NCBI GenBank assembly: GCA_013298845.1
Contig: JAAFJN010000011.1
Location: 62,001-126,000 of the forward strand
Source of the DNA: Chitinophagales bacterium
GTDB taxonomy: Bacteria > Bacteroidota > Bacteroidia > Chitinophagales > Saprospiraceae
DNA length: 64,000 nucleotides
Reading direction: 5' to 3'
Part shown: positions 41,586 to 50,507 of the stretch, piece by piece
Position numbering within the stretch: the stretch's first letter is position 1
How the letters are laid out: each line of letters begins with the position of its first letter
Made by a program: the position numbers and the translations under genes
The notes under the pieces: generated by a model
What the model was told of the DNA's origin: nothing
What the model saw: the letters and a program-made list of their open reading frames with translations, nothing else
Database searches by the model: none

Positions 41586-42107
41586 TTAAAGACCGTGTTT
41601 GGCGATGTAGTCCAAATATTTTTTGCCAATACCTTTCAATCCTGCCGAGCCGTGCGGCGTATGAAGTTCCAGCAAATGTTTAAATTCTGTCCACAATTCG
41701 GGTTCTTTTTTGCAAATTTTCGCCAAAATATGAATCGAAAATGCGCGAATGGCAATATCACTTTGCGGGTCATCTAAAAAAACAAAACACGCTTCGGTTA
41801 AACTGTCAAAAACAGAGGCTGGCGGCCCGGACTGCACAAAAATCCGTAAAATATTGCGGTGTACCGCCGGATGTACCGTTCTGCTGTGCAATAAAGCAAC
41901 CATTTCGGGATACCACGGTTCAAAACGCAATGGTTGTTTTTGTCCGATGGTGCCTACGACCCATGCCGCATATTCGGCTAATTTGCGGTCGGTGCCCATC
42001 AAAACGGACATCAGCAGCGCAAGCCGATCAGGGTCAGCACCTATCCATTGAACAATCAGGTTAATTTGCGCTTTAGAACGACCCGATTGAAGCATTTCTG
42101 TAATCAT
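41586..42107 (-). CDS. HEAT-like helical protein of unknown function
   Basis: A 173-residue soluble, all-helical protein. The helix pairs (RLALLMSVLMGTDRKLAEYA, AWVVGTIGQ, PAVHRNILRIFVQ, DIAIRAFSIHILAKICKK) have the spacing of HEAT or DNA-alkylation-repair-type repeats, for example in adenylosuccinate-lyase-like or HEAT scaffold proteins. No catalytic motif and no export signal were seen. It is divergent from the TPR-like gene, 61 bases away, and its 3' end abuts repeat element A. Function is unknown. Confidence 0.72.
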   Translation of the reverse strand: MITEMLQSGRSKAQINLIVQWIGADPDRLALLMSVLMGTDRKLAEYAAWVVGTIGQKQPLRFEPWYPEMVALLHSRTVHPAVHRNILRIFVQSGPPASVFDSLTEACFVFLDDPQSDIAIRAFSIHILAKICKKEPELWTEFKHLLELHTPHGSAGLKGIGKKYLDYIAKHGL

Positions 42108-42140
42108 AACGGCAAAAATACTGGTTTTGATTTAGCGTAT

Positions 42141-42148
42141 TACCTTTG
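42141..42148 (+). promoter_or_regulatory. Promoter -7 box of the TPR-like gene
   Basis: TACCTTTG, matching TAnnTTTG, 21 bases before the ATG at 42169. Confidence 0.5.
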
Positions 42149-42168
42149 CCCCAATATTTTCAAAAACC

Positions 42169-44508
42169 ATGCGCATCGCCATACTCCTCACCTTCGTCTT
42201 TATTTTTACGCTGCTCACGGGTCATCGTGCTCCGGCCCCCTCCGCTCCCACCGGCCAATGCTCGCCGCAGTGGATTCACGCGGAAGGTTATACTTTTATC
42301 CGACCGGATTTGATTGACAGCCGCTCGGCGTACGCGCCTTATTTATTGGATTGGGGTACGTTTTACCGCGACTCGTTTGATATTATTGATTGGCAAAAAA
42401 AAGAAAACGTGGAAGAGTGGATGTCGCGCTTTTGCGACATTCCGGCCCCTAAAGACGTGGAAGACGTCATTTACAACGTCAGTGACGCGGATTTAAACTA
42501 CCTGGCGGATATCACCAAACGCAAAAAGGGCAGTACCGAATTGGGTTTCCCCTTCAAAGGCAACACTTTTGCCGAATGTATTGTGTTCAATGGCTGCGAC
42601 GAAGTGGTACAATACATCAAATTCGCCCGCCGCTGCGAACAGTACGTGATTCCCAAATCCAGCAAATGGCGGCTTCAACCCGATAACCTCAGCAGTATGC
42701 AGGGCTTAATTCGCGTTGGGCAACAACTCATGGACGAAACCGATTCGCATTTCCTCAAACTGCGGTACGCCTATCAGGTAATTCGGCTGGCGCATTATTC
42801 GCGCCAATGGAACCAAACTGTGCAATTATTCCGTGATCTGATTCCCAAAGTGGAGCAGCGCAAACCCAGCATTATTACGTTTTGGGCGTTGGGACACGTG
42901 GCCGGGGCGTTACAACAATTGGGCAAATACGGCGAAGCAGCCTACCGTTTCGCCACCGTTTTTCGTTTTTGTGCCTCCAAACGCGGTCAGGCATTTGAAA
43001 GTTTTCAACTGCGCGACGACAACGACTGGAATGCGGCCCTGCACCTCTGCAAAGACGACGAAGAACGGGCGACCCTTTACCTCCTGCGCGCCGGAAAATA
43101 CAAATCCACGTTCCAGCAGGACATGGAAGCGGCCTACAAAGCCGACCCCACCAACCCCCAACTCACGCTAATGCTGGTGAGTCACGTGCAGTTTTTTGAA
43201 AAAAGACTATTAAGAACACCCGCCACCGACCGCCGTTTTAAAAAAGATATTTTGCTCAAAAGACAAAAAGAAGCGGGGATTCAACTCATTGATTTTCAAA
43301 AATTTGTCCGAAAAGTAGTCAAAGAAGGCATTGTGCACGACCTCACCGCCTGGCGGTGCATCGACGGTTACCTGGAAATTATTGCCAAAGATTTATACGC
43401 CGCCGAAAAAACCTTTCAGGAGGTTGAACGCACCCTGGATAAAGAAGAAAATGCCGTAGTTTACCAACGGCAGATCGAAATTTGGCGCACCCTGGCCGAA
43501 ATTAACTCCCTCGACACGGGCCGCCGATTCGATTATAACAAAGCCGCCAGCATCCGCACTTATAAGTCATTCAAAGACCATCCCGACCTTGCGCTGTACC
43601 TGCAAGACATGATTTCGGAGTATTACGAAAACAAAGACCTGACGGGCTTGGCCATTTTAACGGTGTACGGCCCCAATGGCATTTTGTACAACCCGTCTAT
43701 TCCGGTATTGGACCAAATGATTTATCTGGCCCGTCAGGGCAACGAAGATTTTGCCCAGTCTACCGCCGCGTACGACACCAGTAGCGGGCGCACCCAAATG
43801 GAAGCGCGACTATTGGAAATAAAAGGAATTACGTTGTTTAACCGGGGCAATCCGGAGGCGGCCATGTTGGTGCATAATTCCATGCGCCGCACCGACGCTT
43901 CGGTATTGCCCAAATATTCGCCGTTTAAAGAAAGTATTCGGGACGGTGAGCCACCCGCCAATGCCATTGATTCCCTGCAATTATCCACCGTGGACTTTGT
44001 GCGAAAAATGGTGGATTTTGAGCAGGTTGCCCGCGCCAATGAAGCCCTCAATCCCGCCGAAGCCGCCAAGTTTTATTACCTGCTGGGTTTAGGATATTAC
44101 AATACTTCGTGGTTTGGGTACGAATGGGAGGTGCGCGATTTTAAACGCGATGCGTCCAACTGGAACCGGTTGGCACAAGGGCCGGTGTTTCCGCTCATTC
44201 ATTCGTACAGCGGCAATTACGAAAACCTCAACCTGGATAAGGCCATTGCTTATTTTGAAAAAGCCCTCGAATTTGCGGGCAACGACCGCGAACTACAAGC
44301 CGAAATTGTATATATGGCGGCGCGTTGCCAGCAAAAAGAGTGGTTTTGTACCCCAAATTGCAATTATAAACCGGGCAGCAAACTCATTCCCGTTATTCCG
44401 GCCCCCTACAATCAATATTACAATCTATTGCTGCAAAATTATAAAGACACCAATTTCGCCACGAAAGCCATTAAAGAATGTAAATGGCTGGGTTCGTATG
44501 CGCGGTAA
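42169..44508 (+). CDS. Exported TPR-like protein of unknown function
   Basis: A 779-residue protein with an N-terminal signal peptide (MRIAILLTFVFIFTLLTGHR). Next is a conserved-looking segment (SPQWIHAEGYTFIRPDLIDS) and a long helical solenoid. Several helix pairs have TPR character, for example NLDKAIAYFEKALEFAGNDR near residues 685-704 and LGKYGEAAYRFATVFRFCAS near 250-269. No enzymatic motif was seen. Such proteins in Bacteroidota are usually periplasmic scaffolds. It converges on the secreted protease gene with 2 bases between stops and has its own promoter. It lies in the block flanked by the inverted elements A and B. Confidence 0.78.
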   Translation: MRIAILLTFVFIFTLLTGHRAPAPSAPTGQCSPQWIHAEGYTFIRPDLIDSRSAYAPYLLDWGTFYRDSFDIIDWQKKENVEEWMSRFCDIPAPKDVEDVIYNVSDADLNYLADITKRKKGSTELGFPFKGNTFAECIVFNGCDEVVQYIKFARRCEQYVIPKSSKWRLQPDNLSSMQGLIRVGQQLMDETDSHFLKLRYAYQVIRLAHYSRQWNQTVQLFRDLIPKVEQRKPSIITFWALGHVAGALQQLGKYGEAAYRFATVFRFCASKRGQAFESFQLRDDNDWNAALHLCKDDEERATLYLLRAGKYKSTFQQDMEAAYKADPTNPQLTLMLVSHVQFFEKRLLRTPATDRRFKKDILLKRQKEAGIQLIDFQKFVRKVVKEGIVHDLTAWRCIDGYLEIIAKDLYAAEKTFQEVERTLDKEENAVVYQRQIEIWRTLAEINSLDTGRRFDYNKAASIRTYKSFKDHPDLALYLQDMISEYYENKDLTGLAILTVYGPNGILYNPSIPVLDQMIYLARQGNEDFAQSTAAYDTSSGRTQMEARLLEIKGITLFNRGNPEAAMLVHNSMRRTDASVLPKYSPFKESIRDGEPPANAIDSLQLSTVDFVRKMVDFEQVARANEALNPAEAAKFYYLLGLGYYNTSWFGYEWEVRDFKRDASNWNRLAQGPVFPLIHSYSGNYENLNLDKAIAYFEKALEFAGNDRELQAEIVYMAARCQQKEWFCTPNCNYKPGSKLIPVIPAPYNQYYNLLLQNYKDTNFATKAIKECKWLGSYAR

Positions 44509-44510
44509 AG

Positions 44511-46412
44511 TTATTGTCCGGGATCACTTGAACTATCTACGTCGCCCACTTTAACCCCGAAGAAATTGGCCCCGGTAACATTTTGGGTCAGGTTATTAAA
44601 GGTAAGGGTGGACTCGGGCATATTGGCAAACGGATTCGCCGGATTGGGGAACGTGGCATTGGCCAAAAAATACCGCCACGATTTTTGGAACGGAAAATTA
44701 GCCGCCGAACCTAAAATCACCTTGCGCGACTCTACATTATCAAATGTCGTAACGGTGCCGCTTTCGTTCACGTCGGCGGCAATCAGTTTCCAATCCGTCA
44801 TGGGTTCCAGGTTGAGGATATGCCGCGACACCAAAATCAGGTCGTAGGCATTTACACCGTTCAGCGGTAACTCTTTGGTTAATGGTCGAATGGTATAACT
44901 GCCCCCCGGCGGCAAACTGGGAAAAATATAATTCCCTTGCCCGTCGGTAGTGACGGTATCCGTGAGGGTTCCCGACAACGCTACCCGGACATTGGGCATA
45001 TTTACGCCCCACCAGGATTTGACATTGCCGCTAATACTGTGCGGCGTGGTGGGCACATAACCGTTCATTTCCATCAAATCGGTGTTGTTGGGATCCAGGT
45101 AATCGCGGAGGCGATCGGTGGTAGAAATGCCATCCCACGATTTATGGAACATGCCAAAATAGGCCGCAAACACGGTACAACCGTTGGAAGAGCCGCCGTG
45201 TAGTTGCCCCACAATTTTTTTGGAGGCATTAAACATGGGGCAACCCGATGAACCCGGCTCGTAAATACCCTGATCGGGCGTTACTTTCCAGTGGGTATTC
45301 ACGGGGCTGATGCCAAAACCTGGCCCCCAGTTAATGGTCGCTCCGTGATTTTCGGCGGGACCGGAATCAGCGCTGAATTTTTTAACGTCGCCCTGGGGGT
45401 GGTGAATAAACGTCGAAGCGGTTGCCGGCGACGTACTGCGTGTCCAGCCGTTAAAATATGGGTTAAAACCCGATGGTACCGGGTTGAGGCGCAGCAACAT
45501 AAAATCGGTTTCCATCCGAAACGCCAACCGGGTGCAACCAATGACCGTCTGAAACGCCGGTTCCGGGCCGGTAGAACAGGTTGCAAATTCGTAGTTAAAG
45601 TCAAAAGTCCATTGGTCAAACTGCGGGCTGGTCAGCAAAATTTGGCAGTGGTGCGCCGTTAGGAAATAAGGTACTCCCGTATTGGCGGTATTGGCAATGA
45701 GTGAGCCGGAACACCAGGCCGAGCCACCGCTAAAAATCATCAAAATACGGGCAATACCCCGTTTTTCGGTTTGCCAATTGGCGGCAGCGGTGCAGTTGAT
45801 ATTAACGTGGCAGGCCAAAGAAGAACCAAAGCCGCTGGCGGCCCACGGGTCTTCTTCCGCCAATAAGGCCTTTTGGTAAGCGTAATCCACCCGGTTCAAC
45901 TCGATGGTTTCTTCTCCTTTTGAAAAAGGCGGCGCGTGGTATTCGAGCACCACTTCTGAGCCGGGTAAAGTCCCGATCGTGAAACGCCCCGTGGGACCGA
46001 GGTGTTCTTTGGTGTAAGGCCCGCGAATACGCGACTGTGCTGCGTCATAAGCGTACAGTTTTCCACCTTCTGGCAGCACTACTTTTTCAAATAGCAAAAT
46101 AAGCGCCAAGGCATCGGGAGCGGTGACGGAACAGCGCCACACCTTGGTACTATCGGGGAGGGTGACCCATACGCCCGCGTTCTGGGTAGTAATAAAAGTG
46201 GAAATGGGGGCCGCAAAACGCGCTTGTTGGGTTTGCGCAGCGTCTTCGGCTTTAAGTTGTTCGAGGTCTGGTTTTTTGAGCACAACGACCGGGGCGGCCG
46301 GGAAATTGTTGTTTTCGGGTAATAATGAAGGGGGTAATGCGCTGTTGTTTTGTGCAACAAGCCCTACGGCCCAAAATAGCAGGGCTGTAGACAATCGGTA
46401 ACGGATGTGCAT
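44511..46412 (-). CDS. Secreted trypsin-like serine protease with dockerin-like C-terminus
   Basis: A 633-residue exported protein. Signal peptide MHIRYRLSTALLFWAVGLVAQ. A propeptide-like region runs to about 200. A chymotrypsin-fold protease domain lies at about 210-430 with the full triad: His in YFLTAHHCQ (about 253), Asp in METDFMLLRL (about 308), Ser in YEPGSSGCPMF (about 389). It resembles the lysyl endopeptidase group (S1 family). A carboxypeptidase-regulatory/SdrD-like beta domain follows at about 455-510. A dockerin-like segment at about 520-575 has two duplicated motifs: NAYDLILVSRHILNLEP and AADVNESGTVTTFDNVESRK. No standard type A or B sorting signal is evident at the C-terminus (FFGVKVGDVDSSSDPGQ). 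Confidence 0.87.
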   Translation of the reverse strand: MHIRYRLSTALLFWAVGLVAQNNSALPPSLLPENNNFPAAPVVVLKKPDLEQLKAEDAAQTQQARFAAPISTFITTQNAGVWVTLPDSTKVWRCSVTAPDALALILLFEKVVLPEGGKLYAYDAAQSRIRGPYTKEHLGPTGRFTIGTLPGSEVVLEYHAPPFSKGEETIELNRVDYAYQKALLAEEDPWAASGFGSSLACHVNINCTAAANWQTEKRGIARILMIFSGGSAWCSGSLIANTANTGVPYFLTAHHCQILLTSPQFDQWTFDFNYEFATCSTGPEPAFQTVIGCTRLAFRMETDFMLLRLNPVPSGFNPYFNGWTRSTSPATASTFIHHPQGDVKKFSADSGPAENHGATINWGPGFGISPVNTHWKVTPDQGIYEPGSSGCPMFNASKKIVGQLHGGSSNGCTVFAAYFGMFHKSWDGISTTDRLRDYLDPNNTDLMEMNGYVPTTPHSISGNVKSWWGVNMPNVRVALSGTLTDTVTTDGQGNYIFPSLPPGGSYTIRPLTKELPLNGVNAYDLILVSRHILNLEPMTDWKLIAADVNESGTVTTFDNVESRKVILGSAANFPFQKSWRYFLANATFPNPANPFANMPESTLTFNNLTQNVTGANFFGVKVGDVDSSSDPGQ

Positions 46413-46446
46413 GGTATTAAAAAGTGATTATGACAAAAATAAACAT

Positions 46447-46713
46447 CGAACATCGAACACCGAACAGCGAACAGCGAACGTCGAACATAGAAATAATATT
46501 TAATTCAACAAGGTTGAAATAAACCGTAGCGCATTTTGTGGCTTTATCTCGCGTTGAAGCACCGATTACCTAAATTATGATGGGTATAATTTAGTACTAA
46601 TCATTGAACGCAGCAAGGCTGTCTCATAAGCAGATACTTCGATATTCTCTGTTCAAAATTTCGCTGTTCGCTGTTCGCTGTTCGGTGTTCAAAATTTTGC
46701 TGTTCGATGTTCT
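46447..46713 (-). repeat. Heptamer-bracketed intergenic element, copy B
   Basis: Six CGAACAN units (46447-46488) on the left and inverted CTGTTCG/GTGTTCA units (46664-46691, 46700-46713) on the right bracket a core related to copy A but inverted. It fills most of the 309-base gap between the protease and paaA genes and ends 9 bases before the paaA stop. No gene was seen in it. Confidence 0.85.
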
Positions 46714-46721
46714 AAACAAGC

Positions 46722-47663
46722 CTACGCAGCGGCAACCTTGCGGGCTTCCTGTTTTTCGGCGTAGGCGACGGCGGCTTCGCGGACCCACGCGCCATCTTCC
46801 CAGGCTTTGCGGCGAGCGTTGAGGCGTTGTTTGTTGCAAGGACCATTGCCGTTCACCACGGCCCAAAACTCTTCCCAGTCAATGGCACCAAAATCGTAAT
46901 GGCCGCGTTCCTCGTTCCATTTCAGGTCGGGATCCGGGAGTGTTAAGTCCAATACTTTGACCTGTTCGGCGATCATATCCACAAAACGCTGGCGAAGTTC
47001 GTCGTTACTGAACCGTTTGATGCGCCAGTCCATACTTTGCTGGCTGTTGGGTGAATTATCATCGGATGGACCAAACATCATCACCGAGGGCCAATACCAC
47101 CGGTTGATGGCATCTTGCGCCATGGCGCGTTGTTGTTCGGTACCCTGTGCCAACGCCAACAGGATATCAAAACCCTGGCGCTGGTGGAAACTTTCTTCTT
47201 TACACACCCGCACCATCGCGCGGGCATAAGGGCCGTAAGAGCAACGGCACAACGGAATCTGGTTCAAAATGGCCGCTCCGTCCACCAACCAGCCAATGGC
47301 ACCCATATCGGCCCAGTTAATGGTTGGGTAGTTAAAAATGGACGAATATTTGGCTTTGCCAGAATGCAAATCGGCCATCATTTGATCGCGGGTTACGCCC
47401 AATGTTTCGGCCGCCGAATAGAGGTACAAACCGTGACCGGCTTCGTCCTGAATTTTGGCCAACAAAATTTGTTTGCGTTTCAGCGACGGGGCGCGGGTAA
47501 TCCAGTTCCCTTCGGGTAACATGCCCACAATTTCGGAATGCGCATGCTGGCTAATTTGGCGAATCAGCGTTTTCCGATACGCGTCGGGCATCCAGTCTTT
47601 CGGCTCAATGCGCACTTCGGCGTCAACCTTTGCCTGAAAATCTGCTTCTAATGAGTAGTTCAT
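46722..47663 (-). CDS. paaA: 1,2-phenylacetyl-CoA epoxidase, catalytic subunit PaaA
   Basis: A 313-residue ferritin-fold diiron oxygenase subunit that inserts oxygen into phenylacetyl-CoA. The protein follows PaaA from end to end: [40 protein letters not shown], the ExxH-type iron site [20 protein letters not shown] (about residues 70-90), the second site [20 protein letters not shown] (about 153-172), [15 protein letters not shown] and the C-terminal [12 protein letters not shown]. It needs PaaB, PaaC and the reductase PaaE. PaaB is encoded 36 kb away, and neither PaaC nor PaaE is in the window. The gene stands alone between repeat element B and a small membrane protein. Confidence 0.95.
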   Translation of the reverse strand: MNYSLEADFQAKVDAEVRIEPKDWMPDAYRKTLIRQISQHAHSEIVGMLPEGNWITRAPSLKRKQILLAKIQDEAGHGLYLYSAAETLGVTRDQMMADLHSGKAKYSSIFNYPTINWADMGAIGWLVDGAAILNQIPLCRCSYGPYARAMVRVCKEESFHQRQGFDILLALAQGTEQQRAMAQDAINRWYWPSVMMFGPSDDNSPNSQQSMDWRIKRFSNDELRQRFVDMIAEQVKVLDLTLPDPDLKWNEERGHYDFGAIDWEEFWAVVNGNGPCNKQRLNARRKAWEDGAWVREAAVAYAEKQEARKVAAA

Positions 47664-47701
47664 AGTGTAAGTAAACCGTAGTTATTATTTGAAAAGGCGT
47701 G

Positions 47702-47709
47702 CAAAAATA
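47702..47709 (-). promoter_or_regulatory. Promoter -7 box of paaA
   Basis: Reverse strand reads TATTTTTG, matching TAnnTTTG, about 39 bases before the paaA ATG at 47663. Confidence 0.4.
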
Positions 47710-47755
47710 AGAAAGAATGTTGAAATTTGATTAGACCTTATACCAAATTGGTCTT

Positions 47756-48127
47756 TTATTTTTTAAATTGTCTCCAACACCAGTTGACTGATAAAAAATA
47801 AGGCACCGTGGAGAGCAATACTTTCCAATTCATACTCAATAATCCTGCCAACGCAATGAGGGCAAACAACAATCCAATTCCCACCAAACCCGTCATCACC
47901 ACGCGCCGGTTGGGCCGACGGCTAAACAGGGATACCAACAACAAAATTTGCCCCATCAAAGGCAACAACACAATGGGGTGTGTAAATGTATCAATGCCGC
48001 CGTTTTTTTGGAAAAAAACCAAATATTCACTTTCGTAAATAAACGCTGAATTACCCCCACCCCACTCCATGTACCCCCATAACGAGGTTAACAACGCCGC
48101 CAGAATAGATGTTTTTAGACCTGTCAT
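47756..48127 (-). CDS. Small integral membrane protein of unknown function
   Basis: A 123-residue protein with four hydrophobic segments: about residues 5-20 (KTSILAALLTSLWGYMEW), 45-65 (PIVLLPLMGQILLLVSLF), 73-93 (VVMTGLVGIGLLFALIALAG) and 98-115. The frame opens at 48241, but the chosen ATG at 48127 (MTGLKTSILA) starts the first membrane segment, and the longer start would overlap the divergent gene. The family is not recognised. It lies upstream of paaA on the same strand, 92 bases from its start, but paaA seems to have its own promoter. Confidence 0.7.
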   Translation of the reverse strand: MTGLKTSILAALLTSLWGYMEWGGGNSAFIYESEYLVFFQKNGGIDTFTHPIVLLPLMGQILLLVSLFSRRPNRRVVMTGLVGIGLLFALIALAGLLSMNWKVLLSTVPYFLSVNWCWRQFKK

Positions 48128-48233
48128 TTTTATAATCGTTCTATACTTCGCCTTTTTTGTTCGGTGTATATACCTTTGGGGCGCTTTGAGGAGGTAAAAT
48201 ATAGTGTTCCGAAGAGCAAAAATAATACCGTTT

Positions 48234-49373
48234 ATGCGCAAATCATTTCACCACGACCACTATTTTTTAGCCCAGTACCACCCCGATCTTATTGTACTCC
48301 GCAGCCCCGATGAACTGGCGCAGGTGGCTATTGCTCCCGCTTACCAAGGCCGGGTGATGACCAGTACGGCCACCGGCCCCGATGGCCAAAGTTTTGGCTG
48401 GATCAATTACGACCACATTGCATCGGGGAAAAAGGTGCCCCACATGAACGTCTACGGCGGCGAAGAACGCTTTTGGATGGGGCCGGAAGGGGGGCAATTT
48501 GCGCTGTTTTTCCCCCAAGGTGCGCCTTTTACCTTTGAACACTGGCAAGTGCCGCCCGTGATTGATACCGAACCCTTTGATGTTATAGAAACCCACGCGG
48601 ATCGGGTGGTTTTTGAAAAAAATTTCCGCCTGACCAACTACTCCGGTACCGTTTTTGATTGCCGGGTAGAACGCCAAATTCAACTGCTGGATGCCGATAC
48701 CATCGCCCGACACCTCGGTTTGAAACACCTGAACGGGGTGCACGCCGTTGGGTTTCAGTCGGATAATATGCTGATCAATACCGGCGAAAACACTTGGCAA
48801 AAAGACACCGGTTTGCCCAGCATCTGGATGTCGAATATGCTCAATGCCTCGGACCGCACTACGGTGGTGATTCCTTACCAGCGGGGCGACGAGGCGATAC
48901 TCGGCCCGATTGTTACCGACGATTATTTTGGCAAAATACCCGCCAACCGCCTGCAACACCGCGACGGTTACCTGCTCTTTAAAGCCGATGCCCAAATGCG
49001 CGGTAAAATTGGCCTTTCGCCCTACCGCGCCATGCCCTTAACCATCGCCTGGGATGCCGAAAATGAGGTGCTGAGTGTGGCGCAATACTCCATGCCCTTC
49101 GGTACTATGGACTACGTGAATGCGTTGTGGGAAATACAAAAAAAGCCCTACGCGGGCGATTTGCTCAATGCCTACAACGATGGCATCAACGATACGGGCG
49201 AACAAATGGGGCGTTTTTTTGAAATTGAAAGTTCGTCCCCGGCGGCGGCACTGGAACCGGGCGGGGCTATCCTGCATTTTCACCGGATGATTCATCTGCA
49301 AGGGACCAAAGACCAATTGGAGGTGATAGCAAGAGCGGTGAGCGGGCTTTCTTTGGGGGAAATGGAGTTGTAA
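48234..49373 (+). CDS. DUF6786-type protein, galactose-mutarotase-like fold predicted
   Basis: A 379-residue soluble protein with no signal peptide or membrane segment. Conserved-looking blocks include GRVMTSTATGPDGQSFGWIN, NVYGGEERFWMGPEGGQFAL and VEREIQLL-like VERQIQLLDADT. These match my recollection of the DUF6786 family, which has a beta-sandwich fold like aldose-1-epimerases. GGEERFWLGPEGGQ-type segments are shared by these proteins. The enzymatic role is unknown. The frame opens at a GTG (48204), but the ATG at 48234 (MRKSFHHDHYF) is preferred. It stands alone, followed by repeat element C. Confidence 0.72.
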   Translation: MRKSFHHDHYFLAQYHPDLIVLRSPDELAQVAIAPAYQGRVMTSTATGPDGQSFGWINYDHIASGKKVPHMNVYGGEERFWMGPEGGQFALFFPQGAPFTFEHWQVPPVIDTEPFDVIETHADRVVFEKNFRLTNYSGTVFDCRVERQIQLLDADTIARHLGLKHLNGVHAVGFQSDNMLINTGENTWQKDTGLPSIWMSNMLNASDRTTVVIPYQRGDEAILGPIVTDDYFGKIPANRLQHRDGYLLFKADAQMRGKIGLSPYRAMPLTIAWDAENEVLSVAQYSMPFGTMDYVNALWEIQKKPYAGDLLNAYNDGINDTGEQMGRFFEIESSSPAAALEPGGAILHFHRMIHLQGTKDQLEVIARAVSGLSLGEMEL

Positions 49374-49458
49374 TTTTCGGGGACTTGCCAGATGCGATGT
49401 TTATCAGGATGGTAGATGTAGAAGAGTGGGCGCGATAGCCGCCGACTAAAGTGCGGCG

Positions 49459-49622
49459 GTTACAGGATGTTAGATGTTTTTTGTGGTAAATACAACGATT
49501 TAGTATCCAAACTGCTCTGAAATGAGCCTCTCGCCGTTGCGGTCGTGAGCAGGTACTTTTTGACTGAAATGCATGTCGCTGAGTTTTTTACCAAAACACA
49601 AAAACATCTAACATCCTGTAAC
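49459..49622. repeat. Intergenic element C with approximately 32-bp inverted ends
   Basis: GTTACAGGATGTTAGATG with TTTTTTGTGGTAAA (49459-49490) is repeated in inverted form at 49587-49622 (TTTACCAAAACACAAAAA with CATCTAACATCCTGTAAC). The ends contain 7-bp units (ATGTTAG/CATCTAA) and bracket about 95 bases, the same architecture as A and B but a different sequence. A small GC stem (GCCGCC..GGCGG) precedes it at about 49438-49458. No gene was seen between 49374 and 49645. Confidence 0.8.
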
Positions 49623-49645
49623 CCCCTGATTCATCGGGGGGGATA

Positions 49646-50488
49646 TTACTCCAAAAAGAAGTAAGAATTGCACCTTGAATAAGCATACACAAAATAATGC
49701 CGCCCCTCGGTATCCAGCATGGTTTTGTAATTGCCCCTTGCAATATCTACACTGATGAATGCCCCGGAAGGCATACCTTTAAAGTTTGTCTCCGAGAGTT
49801 GGAATTCACCGTCGTCTTCCGTTAAAATTGTAGTCCCTAAGGATTGATACTTTGAAAATTCATCATTAAAGCCTGAATTTGCGGAGAAAAGAATACTAAT
49901 GGCAACTCCTTTATCATTTTTCGGATCCGGATTCCACGTAAATACTGCGTTTCTGGATAAATTTGACCCGTAAACCCAGTTATTGTGTCCAGTTACCGTT
50001 GCGTTTAAATCCATTGGAATGTAAAAACGGTCATCCAAAATAGTTGCGTTAGAGGCGTTTTTCATTTGGATGGCAGTGCTATCGCCAAAACAACCCTTAA
50101 TTGGTTGATAGTCATGAGGAAATCGCTTCTCATACCAACTTTTTTCAGGCGAATACGAAAGCGCTTCTTCGCTAATGACTAAATCCCCATAAGTGGCAGG
50201 ATTTTTAATGGAATCTCTTAGAATACACTGCACATCGTAACTGCTAACCTGATTCACACCAATGACTTTATTTGAACCAATACTAATGATTCGATCCCAA
50301 GATCGGCTGGAATAAATATCCGAAGCCTGCGCAATATTGGAAATAATGCCACTCCTATACCGATTGACATTTTTTTCAACATCATAAATAATAGTGCTTG
50401 AATGAGACATTTTTTTTTGACAACCCCAAACCAAGATCAAGCATAATAGAAAAGTGAACCGAAAAACCGTTACCATAAGAAAACCCAT
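49646..50488 (-). CDS. Lipoprotein of unknown function
   Basis: A 280-residue protein with a lipoprotein signal (VTVFRFTFLLCLILVWGCQK, lipobox VWGC, Cys about 23). The mature part is beta-rich, with segments such as VYGSNLSRNAVFTWNPDP and AISILFSANSGFNDEFSKY that hint at a jelly-roll or Ig-like fold, but no family was recognised. Its codon use looks more AT-rich than that of neighbours, by eye. Two Met candidates (50488, 50473) exist; the first is given. It lies 19 bases downstream of the phosphoesterase gene on the same strand and could be read through from it. Confidence 0.75.
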   Translation of the reverse strand: MGFLMVTVFRFTFLLCLILVWGCQKKMSHSSTIIYDVEKNVNRYRSGIISNIAQASDIYSSRSWDRIISIGSNKVIGVNQVSSYDVQCILRDSIKNPATYGDLVISEEALSYSPEKSWYEKRFPHDYQPIKGCFGDSTAIQMKNASNATILDDRFYIPMDLNATVTGHNNWVYGSNLSRNAVFTWNPDPKNDKGVAISILFSANSGFNDEFSKYQSLGTTILTEDDGEFQLSETNFKGMPSGAFISVDIARGNYKTMLDTEGRHYFVYAYSRCNSYFFLE

Positions 50489-50507
50489 TGTTTTCCAATT
50501 AACGCAA

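Noticed and set aside
41400-46713. Composite transposon bounded by insertion sequences
   Set aside because: No transposase frame exists in either element, and the cores are too diverged and too short to be insertion sequences; kept only as a repeat observation.
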